Source of the DNA: Rosellinia necatrix
Taxonomy: Eukaryota > Ascomycota > Sordariomycetes > Xylariales > Xylariaceae
Direction of reading: 5' to 3'
Assembly: GCA_021209875.1 (NCBI GenBank)
Contig: JAGYVD010000002.1
Span: 4,402,001 to 4,466,000, forward strand
DNA: 64,000 nucleotides
Shown: positions 43,840-54,770 of the stretch, piece after piece
How positions within the stretch are numbered: the first letter of the stretch is position 1
How the letters are laid out: each line of letters begins with the position of its first letter
Program-made: the position numbers and the translations under genes
The notes under the pieces: generated by a model
Seen by the model: only the letters and a program-made list of their open reading frames with translations
Told to the model about the DNA's origin: nothing
Database searches by the model: none

Positions 43840-46800
43840 ATGGTGTCCTTCAAGCGCCTGTCAGCGGTGGCGCTGTCGCTGAGCAGCATCAACGTCTCGG
43901 GGTCGACAATCGGTGCCAAATCCTATGCCATCGCCAATCCGGGACGTCGTGAGCTCCTTCAGGGCCTGGTAAGATGCCATGTTATCGAACACCTGCGTTG
44001 GCTGATTCTGACCTGCGGCTGCTAGGTGACATGGGACGAGAACTCCTTCTTTGTCCGTGGGGAGCGGATCATGTTCTACTCGGGCGAGTTCCATCCGTGG
44101 CGTCTTCCTGTACCTGGTCTATGGCTCGACATCTTTCAGAAGATCAAGGCCCTCGGCTACAACGGCGTGTCATTTTACGTGAACTGGGCATTACTCGAGG
44201 GGAGCCCAGGTCACTTCAGCGCAGATGGAGTGTTTGCCTACGAACCATTCTTCGACGCTGCGGCCGAGGCCGGTATCTATCTCTTCGCTCGGCCGGGTCC
44301 GTACATAAATGCCGAGGTTTCCGGAGGAGGCTATCCGGGATGGTTACAGCGCAACCCGGGAACTCTGCGGACGAACGAGACGGCGTACATGGAAGCAACA
44401 GAGAACTATGTTGCAAATATAGGGAAGATCGTTGCAGCGGCACAGATTACCAATGGGGGCCCTGTTGTGTTATTACAGGCAGAGAATGAATATGGTATGG
44501 TCTCCCCTGTCATCGTTGAGCGTTTTGGCTGTTTCTTTTAGAATAAGACTGATCATTTTGGCAGTACGTATTATGCCCGAAGTTGGAAGACACGCGCAAC
44601 CCGGAGACTTACTTGTCAATCGTATAGACCAATGGCGCTGCATGGATCAAGTTCCCCGACTCTACATACATCGACGCCGTCAATCAGCAGTATCGCAAAG
44701 CCGGCGTTGTCGTCCCCCTCGTCAACAACGAGGCTGCCATCATCGGTCTTTTCACGCCTGACAAGCCGGGTGGTCCCGACATCTACGGACACGACAGCTA
44801 TCCCATTGGCTGGGATTGTGAGCGTACAATTTACTGTTGGATGGGGAAGCAGACTAACACGGCGCAGGTGCCAACCCCGAGAGCAACTGGACCCCGGGAA
44901 AACTGCCGACGGACTGGAGACAACTACATTTCGAACAGAGCCCAAGCACGCCCTACTCAATCCCGGAGTTCCAAGGCGGCGCCATCGATAGTTGGTATGA
45001 AACCCTGAGCGATGCAACTCGAACGTACTGACCGACCGATACCAGGGGCGGGCCCGGTCTCGAGGGCTGCGCCATCATGACGAACCACGAGTTCGAGCGT
45101 ATCTTCTACAAGAACACCTTCAGCTTTGGCATCAAGCTGTTCAACATCGTACGTAAACATAGCCATAAACTAATACCTGCCAGTCATGAAGGCCACCCCT
45201 TAAAGCTAACTCCGCGCTCTATCTAGTACATGGTAAGCACTATCTATCTATCTATCGGCGGCTGCATCTGCCGCCGCTTCGGAACAGAACAGAACGGAAT
45301 GGAGCAGGGAGGAATCTGACGCGGCTCTATAGACCTACGGCGGCACGAACTGGGGCAACCTCGGGCAGCCAGGGGGCTACACCTCGTACGACTACGGCGC
45401 CGCGATCCGGGAGGACCGGACGATCGGGCGCGAGAAGTACGCCGAGGCGAAGCTCCTGGGTCACTTCCTGACCTCGTCGCCGGCGTACCTGGAGGCGGTG
45501 CCGGGCAGCGCCACCGCGGGCAACGCGTCGTCATCGTCGTCGTACGTGAACACGCCGGATCTCACCGTGACGCCGATCGTCGCGGAGCGCACCGCCTTCT
45601 ACGTGGTGCGGCACACGGCGTACGAGTCGCGCGCGTCGACGCCCTACACCCTCCGCGTACCCGTGAGTGGCGGCGGCGGGGGAGGGTCCTCCTCGGTGGT
45701 GACGATCCCCCCAGCTCGGCGGGACGCTGACGCTCAACGGCCGCGACGCCAAGGTCCACGTGACGGACTACGACGTCGGCGGCGGCATCAACCTGATCTA
45801 CTCGACGGCGGACGTGTACACGCACGGGCGCTCCGGCGCGCGGCGCGTCCTGCTAGTATACGGGCTCGAGGGCGAGACGCACGAGCTGGCCTTCCCGGCG
45901 GCGCTCGGCAAGCCGACCGTCGAGGGCGGCGCGGCCAGGGGGGATCCGGACGGTGGGGTCCGCCGTGGTCGTGCAGTGGCGCGTGACGCGGGAGAGGAAG
46001 ATCCTGCACTACGGCGGCAAGCTCGACGTGTACCTGCTCTGGCGCAACGACGCCTTCCGGTACTGGAGGCTCGAGCTCGAGTCGCCCGCGCCCGTCGGCA
46101 ACTACACGGCCGCGTCCAAGGACGCCATCATCGCCCGGGGCGGTTATTTGCTGCGCACGGCCGCCGTGTCCGGCACGTCGCTGCGCCTCACCGGGGACCT
46201 CAACGCGACCGCCGAGCTCGAGGTGGTCGCGGGCCTGCCGTCGGGGACTGACCGCGTGTACTTCAACGGGGCGCGGGTGCCGGGTGTTGTCAAGTCCGCC
46301 GACGGCCGCCTCACGGGCACGCTGACGTACTCCCCGGCGGCGCTGCGGCTCCCGGACCTCGGGGCGCTCGACTGGCGGGTCGTCGACTCGCTGCCGGAGA
46401 TCCGGGCGTCGTACGACGACGCGGCCTGGACCGTCGCCGACCGCGCGGCGACGAACAACACGTCGTACGACGAGACCACCTTCGTCCAGTTCGCGCTGCG
46501 GACGCCGACGTCGCTGATCGCGGGCGACTACGGCTTCCACGCCGGCGCGCTGCTGTACCGCGGCGCCTTCGCGGCCGGCGGCGGCGAGCGCGCCCTCTAC
46601 CTCTCGACAGCCGGCGGCGGCGGCTTCGGCCACTCGGTCTGGCTCGGTTCGACCTTCCTCGGCTCGTGGGCCGGGTCGCGCGCCGGCGCCCGCAACCACA
46701 CGCTTGCCTTCCCGCCGTCTCTGCGACTGACCCGCGGCCGTACGTACGTCTTCACCGTTCTCATCGACCACATGGGCCAGGAGACGAATTGGTGGCCCGG

Positions 46801-47511
46801 CCATGACCTCATGAAGACGCCGCGCGGCATCATCGACTACGCCCTCGACGGCCACGACGACAAGCGCGACATCACCTGGAAGCTGACGGGCAACCTCGGC
46901 GGTGAGCGCTACCGCGACCTTGTCCGCGGCCCGCTGAACGAGGGCGGCACCTGGGCCGAGCGCCAGGGCTACCATCTCCCGGCACCGCCGACGCGGGGGT
47001 GGGAGCGCGCGTCCCCCATCGCCAATGGCCTTGACGCTGTTGGCCTTGCCTTCTACGCCACCAGCTTCGACCTTGACATCCCCTCAGGTTACGACGTCCC
47101 GCTCAGCTTTGTGTTCGCCAACACCACCACCACCACCACCACCACCACCACGGCCACCAATTACCGAGTGCAGCTCTTCGTAAATGGGTGGCAGTTTGGA
47201 GAATACAGTAAGTGCTCCTCCCCAACACGCCTTCTACTAGCAGGTTGAAAAAAACCCTTTGAAGACTAATTCTCATTACCTCTCTTTACTCAGTCAACAA
47301 CCTGGGCCCGCAGACGAGCTTCCCCGTTCCCGAGGGCGTCCTGAACTACGCCGGGAAGAATTACCTGGGCCTGACGCTATGGGCGCAGGACGCTGCCGGC
47401 GCAAAACTGGATGGGCTTAGCCTAGTGGTGAACGCGGTCATTCAGTCGGGGATGAAGAAACCTAGCCTAACATGGAACGACAAGTGGGTTAAGCGGGAGG
47501 GCGCTTATTAG
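43840..47511 (+). CDS. GH35 beta-galactosidase, apparently disrupted
   Basis: Exons by splice signals: 43840-43968, 44026-about 44514, 44628-44817, 44868-44994, 45046-45148, 45227-45232 (six bases, Tyr-Met), 45333-47207 and 47294-47511, for about 1,000 residues. It resembles secreted fungal GH35 enzymes that remove terminal beta-galactose. [27 protein letters not shown] and LLQAENEY (acid/base Glu198) belong to the TIM barrel; [12 protein letters not shown] holds the nucleophile (Glu303); [12 protein letters not shown] and several beta domains follow. The N-terminus is a weak signal peptide. Three oddities: an in-frame TAG at 44625-44627 unless a weak GTTGAG donor at 44515 is used, and two +1 shifts, in C6 at 45707-45712 and G4 at 45955-45958, after which family-like sequence resumes in the next frame. 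So it is either a young pseudogene or carries assembly errors. Convergent with DML1. Confidence 0.8.
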
Positions 47512-47790
47512 TCGTACATGGATGTGTTAGAGCAGATGGCTCCCAGATCCGAATCTGGGTCAACGCGGGCAATTATGGAAAGTATCTTTGGTGGAAGTTT
47601 CCAATACACCACCATGTGTCGCAAGCCTTGAGCATCCCTGCTAGCCGTGACGCGAACCCGTACTTAAAGAAGGCGATTTCGTATTCCTAACCAAGCCTAG
47701 AGATGGGCCTAGGTCGATAAAGCGATTTCAATCCTACCTAGCCTTCGTAGATTTTTCCCCGTTCCAAATACTGGAACATTACGTATGATT

Positions 47791-49645
47791 TTATTCATCA
47801 TCGTCGTCGTCGCTGCCACTCGACCACCCCTCCTTATATCCCTCGGCAATCTCGGCGAGCTCGTTCCCGATCATTTCCCGATCCTCGAGCCCAATAGAGC
47901 GAATCACAGCCGTTCGGAGTCCCCTTACCTTAGCCATGACTGATGTGTCAGTAGACAACGACGTGCGCATGCCCATATGTTCTTTTATTGCTTTGCCATC
48001 TCTACCCCTGAAAATCGTGGGGTAGCTGCCAAGAATAGGATATGATAGTTCAGAGCGGTAACTGGGAGATCTATTAGTAAAGAGACTCATGGCCTCAATC
48101 TTCACTGAGGGACTCACTTATGAACTTTTGGCCGGCGTCTCATACCAAAACGGCCTGTGTTAGCGTCATCGTTATTTTCAGCTGCCGTCACCTCGGCACT
48201 GGGTCCCCGATGTGTCTGCACTTGACTAAAGATGTATCGTTTTCTGGCTCTTCTCGTTCCTGCTTCTAGTTTAAGATCCTGTGGAGATGATAGATCGACT
48301 TCTAAGGATGTTATGTCATCCTGCGAACCATGATCAGGTTCGCCGGCGATGGAATTGTGGTATAAACTGGAGATAGGTTCGCCACGTGCGTTTATAGCAG
48401 CACTTGCCGAATCATTTGTCCCATCCTGATCTGGGTTGGGTGGCTCGATTGGGCTCAACTCAATACTTGCAATAGTTTGTTTCCCAAAGACATTAAGTAG
48501 AGCTGCCGTGTGGCGTAAGTTGCTCGAGTATATATGATTGGTGGATCTGAGACGAGTGTACAGTGTCGTGCTCTCGATTGCAGCCGAGAAGAGCGCTGAC
48601 ACGTGCCAGGGAGATGACAGATCTAGATGAACACTTGACGGAAATGGCTCTTCAGGGATAGCAAGGGGTACGACCAAGGAAGCTTGTGTGCTTAGCTCGG
48701 CCAGCGCACGTGCCTTATTAACCAGTTTCAGTAGTCGTTTCTCCTGTGGTCCGTTAGCTACAATGCACAGGTTGGTTGTCTTTTGGAATTCATGAGTCAC
48801 CCTTGGAAGGCCTCTGACGGGCTCCTGTACTCCGAAAACCCATACAGGCGTCTTGCCATATTCATCTCGTATCCGTTCGACGTATTTGGCGGCAAAACCG
48901 CCCCATGCATCGTCGATTCCGGATATGATTTGAACGCCTTGCATCTGATCCGCTTCTTCAACGAAGGGGCGCAAATCTCGATCAAGGAGGTCGTGTTCCT
49001 TGTCAAGGCCGTTGAACAACTCATCGCCCATATCCCATCTCTCAAAGGGCATGAGCGCCGAGTTCAGCTCAAAATCGTTGAGCTGGATGATCGACCTGGG
49101 ATGGTAGAACACCCGGTTGAAATCGGACCAATACCTCACCGTGCTCGTGGCGAGCTCAGGGGGGGCCACCCCGGCATCGAGGCTTTGCTGGTATGCGCTG
49201 GCTTGTATGGGCTGTTGCCTGTGGACGACGGTCTGTCCCGGCCTGGGGGTGAATCAGGAGCAGGTCCAACGGATGTCGTGATACAAGAGACTGGTCACTC
49301 ACCATAGGCTACTGTTCGCCGCATTCTCGCTAATGTCATAGAGGTCGTTGAGTCTCTTCAGGGTTCCAAAGCCTCCCTTCAGGTCGTAGATGACGGTCCG
49401 TGGCATGAAGGTCTCAGTGCCATCGGCGCCAAGGCCCGGCCTGAAGTGGACGTCATGGTCGACCGGTGACTCTTCCTCGTCTGCAGCGTATGTGAAATAC
49501 GACTCCTATGCCAACCACGTCAGTTGAGCAGTTGAGGGCGATCTTGGCGACAACCATGTTCCGATGGGCTCACCTGAGCGTTCCAAAAGTGCGTGGCCAC
49601 GTAATTGCTCTGCTGCCCGAGCTGCAGGGTAATGATCTCGCGCAT
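47791..49645 (-). CDS. DML1: DML1/Misato mitochondrial inheritance protein
   Basis: Four exons on the minus strand, 49645-49574, 49505-49303, 49242-48118 and 48070-47791, give 559 residues. Splicing rebuilds the tubulin-like N-terminus [20 protein letters not shown], then [20 protein letters not shown], and later [15 protein letters not shown] and [20 protein letters not shown]. Further on are [35 protein letters not shown] and the C-terminal [20 protein letters not shown]. The protein ends in an acidic tail, GSDDDDDE. Dml1/Misato proteins have a tubulin/FtsZ-like fold and are needed for mitochondrial DNA partition and mitochondrial morphology (family knowledge). The introns are short (68, 60 and 47 bases), with standard GTGAGx donors. 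Convergent with GH35 and divergent from the AhpC/TSA-like gene. Confidence 0.92.
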
Positions 49646-50418
49646 AATTCGAGGACGAGGGCCGATCTCTTCACGTCGGAACGGTGTCTTGGTTCTTTGG
49701 TAGGGGGGAGTCTACCGACTGGCCCTTAATTATCCTTCGAAGTTACTCATCGTGTGTTGTTGCCGCACCTTAATGACCCGACGAATGGGTATCGAGACTG
49801 GGACTAGGCCGGCCGCACTCTGATGCGCATTGTTGTGCCAGAGAGCCGGGGGGCGGTGGGGGGGTGGGTTTGTTGCCGTGCTGCTGCCAGCTGAGCGGAA
49901 GCTGTTCTGGGAATGCAATGCCGGCTGGCACTTGGTAACTAGCAGGAGGCCGGCCGGAATATTTTTGCCCATATACTGTCACACGGACCATACAAACATA
50001 CTTAAAATACATAAGTACCTAGGTACCTACCTATTTACTTATGTACGCAACATTCATTAGGTAAGTGCCTATAGGTAGGTACCTTAGCTGGCTTCCCGTC
50101 CTTATCGAAGCTAACGTTACCTACCTGTTTTGGGAAATGGCGCACGGCGGGCCAAGGACAGGTTGACGTACAAGGGGGGACGGACCTAACGGACGGCTAG
50201 GCTAGGTAGTGTACGCGCCCTACATATTTATTTCACTGAACCCCTGTTTCACATGCAAGCTATGCAAAAGCATGCAACATCACCATTTTATCGCAGCAGC
50301 CTCTTCAGCGAATTACTCGAGCCCGTCCTCCCGTCACCCGCACATGCATGCACCCGTCCCGACGTTCTGAGAAAAGGTCCCCCCGATCGAGCCACCCGTA
50401 CGCACGCTCCCAACCACG
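49646..50418. other. shared divergent promoter of DML1 and the AhpC/TSA-like gene
   Basis: No coding signal. Contains CCTAGGTA palindromes and TAGG runs at about 50010-50090 and a G-run near 49850. Confidence 0.55.
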
Positions 50419-51283
50419 ATGTCGCTAGCTCAGGAATGGGAGTCCCTCAAGACGCCGCCCAGGAGGGACGTCCAGCCAGTGCCGCAGGTCGGGACTAAGG
50501 CGCCTGCTCATCCGAACCTGACGCTACCGACCGACAAGCCGACGATCATTGCTTTCCTGCGCCATTGCGGCTGTCCCTGTACGACCCCTAAGGTTCCGTC
50601 CGAAGTTCCTTACCCAACACGCTTTCCCTGCCTGCCTGCCTCCCTCCCTCCATCCCTCCCGCTGCATATGTAGCTCGCTCCCTCTGCACAGATCTACCAA
50701 GAACAAGACACAACGGCGCCACACACACATATACACACACACATATATACACACACACGTGCGTGCGCTATTTCTCCACCGCCCGGTTGACTAACGCGCG
50801 TGCGCCGCCGCCCCCAAACCCGCAGTTGCCGAGAAGACCTTCAAGGCCCTGACAAAGCTGTCGACCCACCACAAGGAGATCAACTTCGTCGCCGTCTCGA
50901 ACTCGTCGTCCGAGGCCACCGAGCGCTGGGTCGTCCGCGTCGGCGGCGACTGGGACGTGACCGTGCTCATCGACGAGGAGCGCGACCTGTACGCCCTCTT
51001 CGGCCTCGGCCTGTCCACCACCTGGCACGTCCTCTCGCCCCTCGCCCTCTACAACACCCTCCAGCTCGGCAAGAAGGAGAACATCTGGAACCGCCCCACC
51101 GAGAGCGGCTCCCGCTGGCAGACCGCCGGCGCCTTCGCCATCGACGAGGCCGGCCTGGTCAGGTGGCAGCACGTCGCCGCCCGCGCCGACGACCTCTCCG
51201 ACTGGGACGCCGCCGTCCAGAGCCTCGGCGTCGCCCCCAAGCCCAAGCCGCCTCCGCCCGTCCGCACCGAGGGCTTCCTGTGA
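50419..51283 (+). CDS. AhpC/TSA thioredoxin-like protein (PRXL2/AAED1-like)
   Basis: Two exons, 50419-50578 and 50826-51283, give 205 residues. The splice joins FLRHCGCP to FAEKTFKAL, forming the CxC-P-F active-site-like motif (Cys50 and Cys52) after the first thioredoxin-fold strand (KPTIIAFLRH). The second strand is EINFVAVSNSSSEATERW, then VTVLIDEERDLYALFGLG and GRxxQ-like SRWQTAGAFAIDEAGLVRW. This pattern fits the fungal AhpC/TSA antioxidant and peroxiredoxin-like 2 families, probably a cytosolic thiol-disulfide protein; peroxidase activity is unproven. The 247-base intron contains a CT-rich stretch and an (AC)n/(TA) microsatellite. Convergent with STE12. Confidence 0.88.
50720..50770. 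repeat. (AC)n/(AT) microsatellite in the AhpC/TSA-like intron
   Basis: ACACACACATATACACACAC-type alternation, ending in CGTGCGTGCG, about 55 bases before the splice acceptor. Confidence 0.8.
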
Positions 51284-52337
51284 TCAGCGCGAGGAGGACG
51301 AGGGCCAGGATGGGGAAGTAGAAGCCCGAGTGGGGGGAGACAAGATTGTGTTGTCGTCACCTTCGCCGCTGAGCAGCATGCGTCTAGCTTTGGATTGCCA
51401 AAGTTCCAAAGGTGTTCGCTTTAGTAATGTGAAACGAATTACTAGAAGATCGGGCCCTGCGGCATCCACTTGGGCACCCATCGTGAAGCCAACCATATAT
51501 CTTTCGTGGATACTGGGTAGATAGTTGGCCGCTAGATGAGTGGCCTGGCGATCTACTAGTTTGTAGTAGTGACATTGGCTGTACAAGGAATCTGGTGAGC
51601 AGATTTCAGCACACCTATATGAATGATGAAGTATATGTCCCCATGTAAAATACACGCCATAAAACTCCACCTATGATTATAGGCAATTACATACTACACT
51701 GTTATTTATGCACGCGCATAACGCCCGTGAATCATTTTGGGACTTTGAACGAACATGAGCATTGACTAAAACTACTACAAGAATTCGCAGCGAGAAAAAA
51801 GGCAGATCATATGCCTATACATTCATAGGACCGACGTGTTCAACATGGGATATTAGAAACATTGTAAAATATGCTATCGATTGGAAGTTTTATTTTTTTT
51901 TATCTCCCTGGAAAACTTTCCCTCGACCGTGGATGAAGCTTAGGGATGCTATCGGCGAGCCCACCGAACCTTGCGCAGCTGTACATGATGCCCGTGTGAT
52001 AGAGAGTGAAAAGAATTATATACAAATGTAAAGTCTGTTGCGCTAAACCATCTTTGATGATGCAGCATCGCCTCGGTTCCCTTGACGTAGAGAACTGACC
52101 GAGCCCCCTATTATCGCTAAAATTGCAAATCTATCAAATATCGCGTGTTATAATGTCGCTCATGGATGATAATGGAGAGCATTATCTCACACGATAAAAA
52201 GCGACATTTCGACCAGATACACATCCAGTTGCGTAAATGGGAGTTTCTAGCTCGTAGCGCCAGTGTTGAAATGCTGAATTTTAGCAAAAGAAAAAGAAAG
52301 AAGTCAACGGTTCCTTAGTAAAGACGAGAAAGCTCTG
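51284..52337. other. intergenic between the convergent AhpC/TSA-like and STE12 genes
   Basis: AT-rich, no recognised gene; should hold the two 3' UTRs. Confidence 0.5.
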
Positions 52338-54770
52338 TTATATAGCACCACTAGGTGCACTTATCGTCATCGGCATGCTTAGCGTCTGGAGAGGGTTGAA
52401 GGTAGTACTATGCGCTATCCCTCCATTTGATAACCCATGATTATTTTGAGATAATGAATTCAGCGAGGTCGACATATAGCCACCTTCCGACTGGGGAGAC
52501 GCATCTTCAAGGGATCCGAGATGATCTTCCCCAGAGAATTCGTCCTCATCTTCACCCGAGAGTGGGAGGCCGCTCTCAGCGCCATCGCCACGATCATGAG
52601 TGCGCCTATGCCTGTAAGAAGCGGAACGTTAGCCTTCGTATTATTTTTGCAGACTTTTCGATCCGATGATGAGTTGACATAGATGTTGCTGTGTTGTGAC
52701 TTGGGTTCGCACATGGTTTGTTTCGATCGGCGTGCACGCAGCACTGACATCATTGCTCATCACAGGATCTTCAAAGTCGACAAAGGAAATATACAAGGAA
52801 AACTAGGAGCCATACTGTGCTAGATTGTCGGATCTGGAAAATGCCTTATTACAGTGGGGGCAGATATAGGGTCTCTCTTGCGTATGTGTCCTCACATGTC
52901 TAGATATTGAGTCAGATACACGACCGCGTGCGCACATATAACAAGAGAAAACAATCAGATCTTACCGCTTCAGGTGCTCGAGACGCTTAAATAGGCGACC
53001 ACACGATGGGATTGGGCATGAATGTGACTTTTGGGGGTAAGGGTTGCCAAGTTCCGAAACAGTAGCTGATCGAGCCCTACGGACGACGTTGGATCCGGCC
53101 TGCATTGCCCGTCGTTCGCTCATATTTCCATCGGCAGAGAAGTCATCATGGGCGAGCCCAAAGTCCTGTCTCTGAAGAGATAATGGGTTGAGGGCTGGGC
53201 TACCATCAACAGCGGATAGAGGAGTGCCATGCCGAGACATCTCAAGCATTTCTCTATTTTGGTGGCTGGCAATTGAAATGGCAGAATTGCTATATGCCAG
53301 ACCCGGGGGCGAATGATCCTGCATCTCATCGCTCTCAGCTAATGGGCCAACGGATGCCGATATAGACCTCCTCAAGTCTGATTGGCGGTGAGGTGCGGCT
53401 TGAGCCTGTGTCGTTACAGCGGCAATAGCCGACATTGTTGGGGGGATAGATGAACGCCGTCTCCTCTGTTTATACGAGGGTGAGCCTTCGATCACACTGT
53501 AAACATTACCGGCCCCATAACCGCGAGAGAACTGTGGACCCGCCAGGTTGGGGGGTGGCAACTGCATCATTCCATTTAGCCCGTGGGCTAGGCCTCCATG
53601 ATCTGGGATAGCACTGTACAGCCCAGTCTCCTCATTTGCGATATAGGCTGGCTCAGCAACCATGCCTAGCGATTGTTGTGGGGGCGTAATAGGCTCATAC
53701 GAGATTCCACGGTTGCTGTAGTCTTCGTAGTGCGAAGAAACGAATGAAGGAGCAGGCGAGTATTCGAGGCCGTATGCAGGCATGGAGGCGTGACGTTGAT
53801 GGCCTTGGCTGACGGGAACGCCGCTCTGTGTGTATTGAACGCGGGAATAGTCAGGCTCTCTCTTGATCACTTGTTGGACCTGTTGGGGGATCGCCTGAAC
53901 CATTCCTGGTCCCATCGCCATCGTGTTATAGGAAACCATGGCATCCATGCCCTCCGTTAAAGGGGCCAGCGATTGAGGAATCATTTGTGGAGGGGGCATT
54001 GAGTCCATGGCCCTCATCACGGGCGATGCCGCCTGTGACTGAGAAGGGAAGGACACTTGTTGAGCATTGAAGGAGGAAGAGTTGGCTTGCTGTGCCTTCG
54101 TAAGCTGCTCATAAAGCGACTGTGAGGAGTCGTATTGAAAGGACAAAGCTGGCTCGTTTTGTGCCATGGTTGTGGCCTCCTGTCCCATCTTCTCCCTCTT
54201 CAGGTCTCGCTCCAGAGCGTCGAGGAATAGGCGGTCGTGTGGCACACTATACCAATAAAAGACCTTTTGCTTCTTCTGAGTCCGGATACAGTTGTTCTTG
54301 TAAAGGAAGTCGAGAAAGGGACTTTTGGGCTCCTCAAGAGAGGCATCGGTCCCCGACTTTAGATTTCGCAGGTCGGAGAAAATGCCTTCTTCGAATTTCT
54401 TAGAGTTTCTTACGGGACGGCCGAAAGCCTGGAACCGAAACGATAAACATCTCACAATATCGGTGCCGGAGATGTGGAACAAGTTGTTCCACAATACGCA
54501 AGAGACATATTCGCCGGTAGGCAGCAGAAACCTCCGGATATACTGGTCGGTTTGCCAATCGACAGGAGCCGAGATGAGGAAATACTTCACTAGGGAAGCG
54601 TGAGTCGCCGAAAATTACCACGTTTCAACGCAGGAAAACTTACGATTATCAACTTGTTGCAATGCTACTTGAGCATCATGGGGTAAAGCTTGCTGTGCCT
54701 CCGTGCTGAGCATAAAGGTTTCCGGTTTTTGGGGAGCTGTCGCCGCCATGGCTGCGGATTGCGAGTACAT
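52338..54770 (-). CDS. STE12: STE12-family homeodomain-like/C2H2 transcription factor
   Basis: Four exons on the minus strand, 54770-54644, 54589-52966, 52899-52816 and 52611-52338, give 702 residues. The N-terminus MYSQSAAMAATAPQKPETFM leads into the STE domain (about 43-160): KYFLISAPVDWQTDQYIRRF, VLWNNLFHISGTDIVRCLSF and KSPFLDFLYKNNCIRTQKKQ. The middle is Gln/Ser/Pro-rich. Two C2H2 fingers lie at Cys567/Cys572...His585/His589 and Cys597/Cys600...His613/His617, an arrangement found in filamentous fungi but not in budding yeast. The C-terminus has SGEDEDEFSGEDHLGSLEDA and FNPLQTLSMPMTISAP. Ste12 acts under the Fus3/Kss1-type MAP kinase and controls mating and invasive growth, including appressorium penetration in plant pathogens (family knowledge). 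The 84-base third exon encodes most of the fingers. The upstream 1.2 kb on the coding strand is CT-rich. Confidence 0.96.

Noticed and set aside
45663..45714. 52-base GTGAGT...CCAG intron that would remove the first GH35 frameshift
   Set aside because: It would delete a segment (VVTIPQ) that the family keeps and would not fix the second shift; a one-base indel in the C-run explains the data better. Left open for RNA-seq.
45788..46975. 395-codon minus-strand frame opposite GH35
   Set aside because: Shadow of a GC-rich coding exon. Its translation is Arg/Gly/Val-rich without any domain, while the plus strand is clear GH35.
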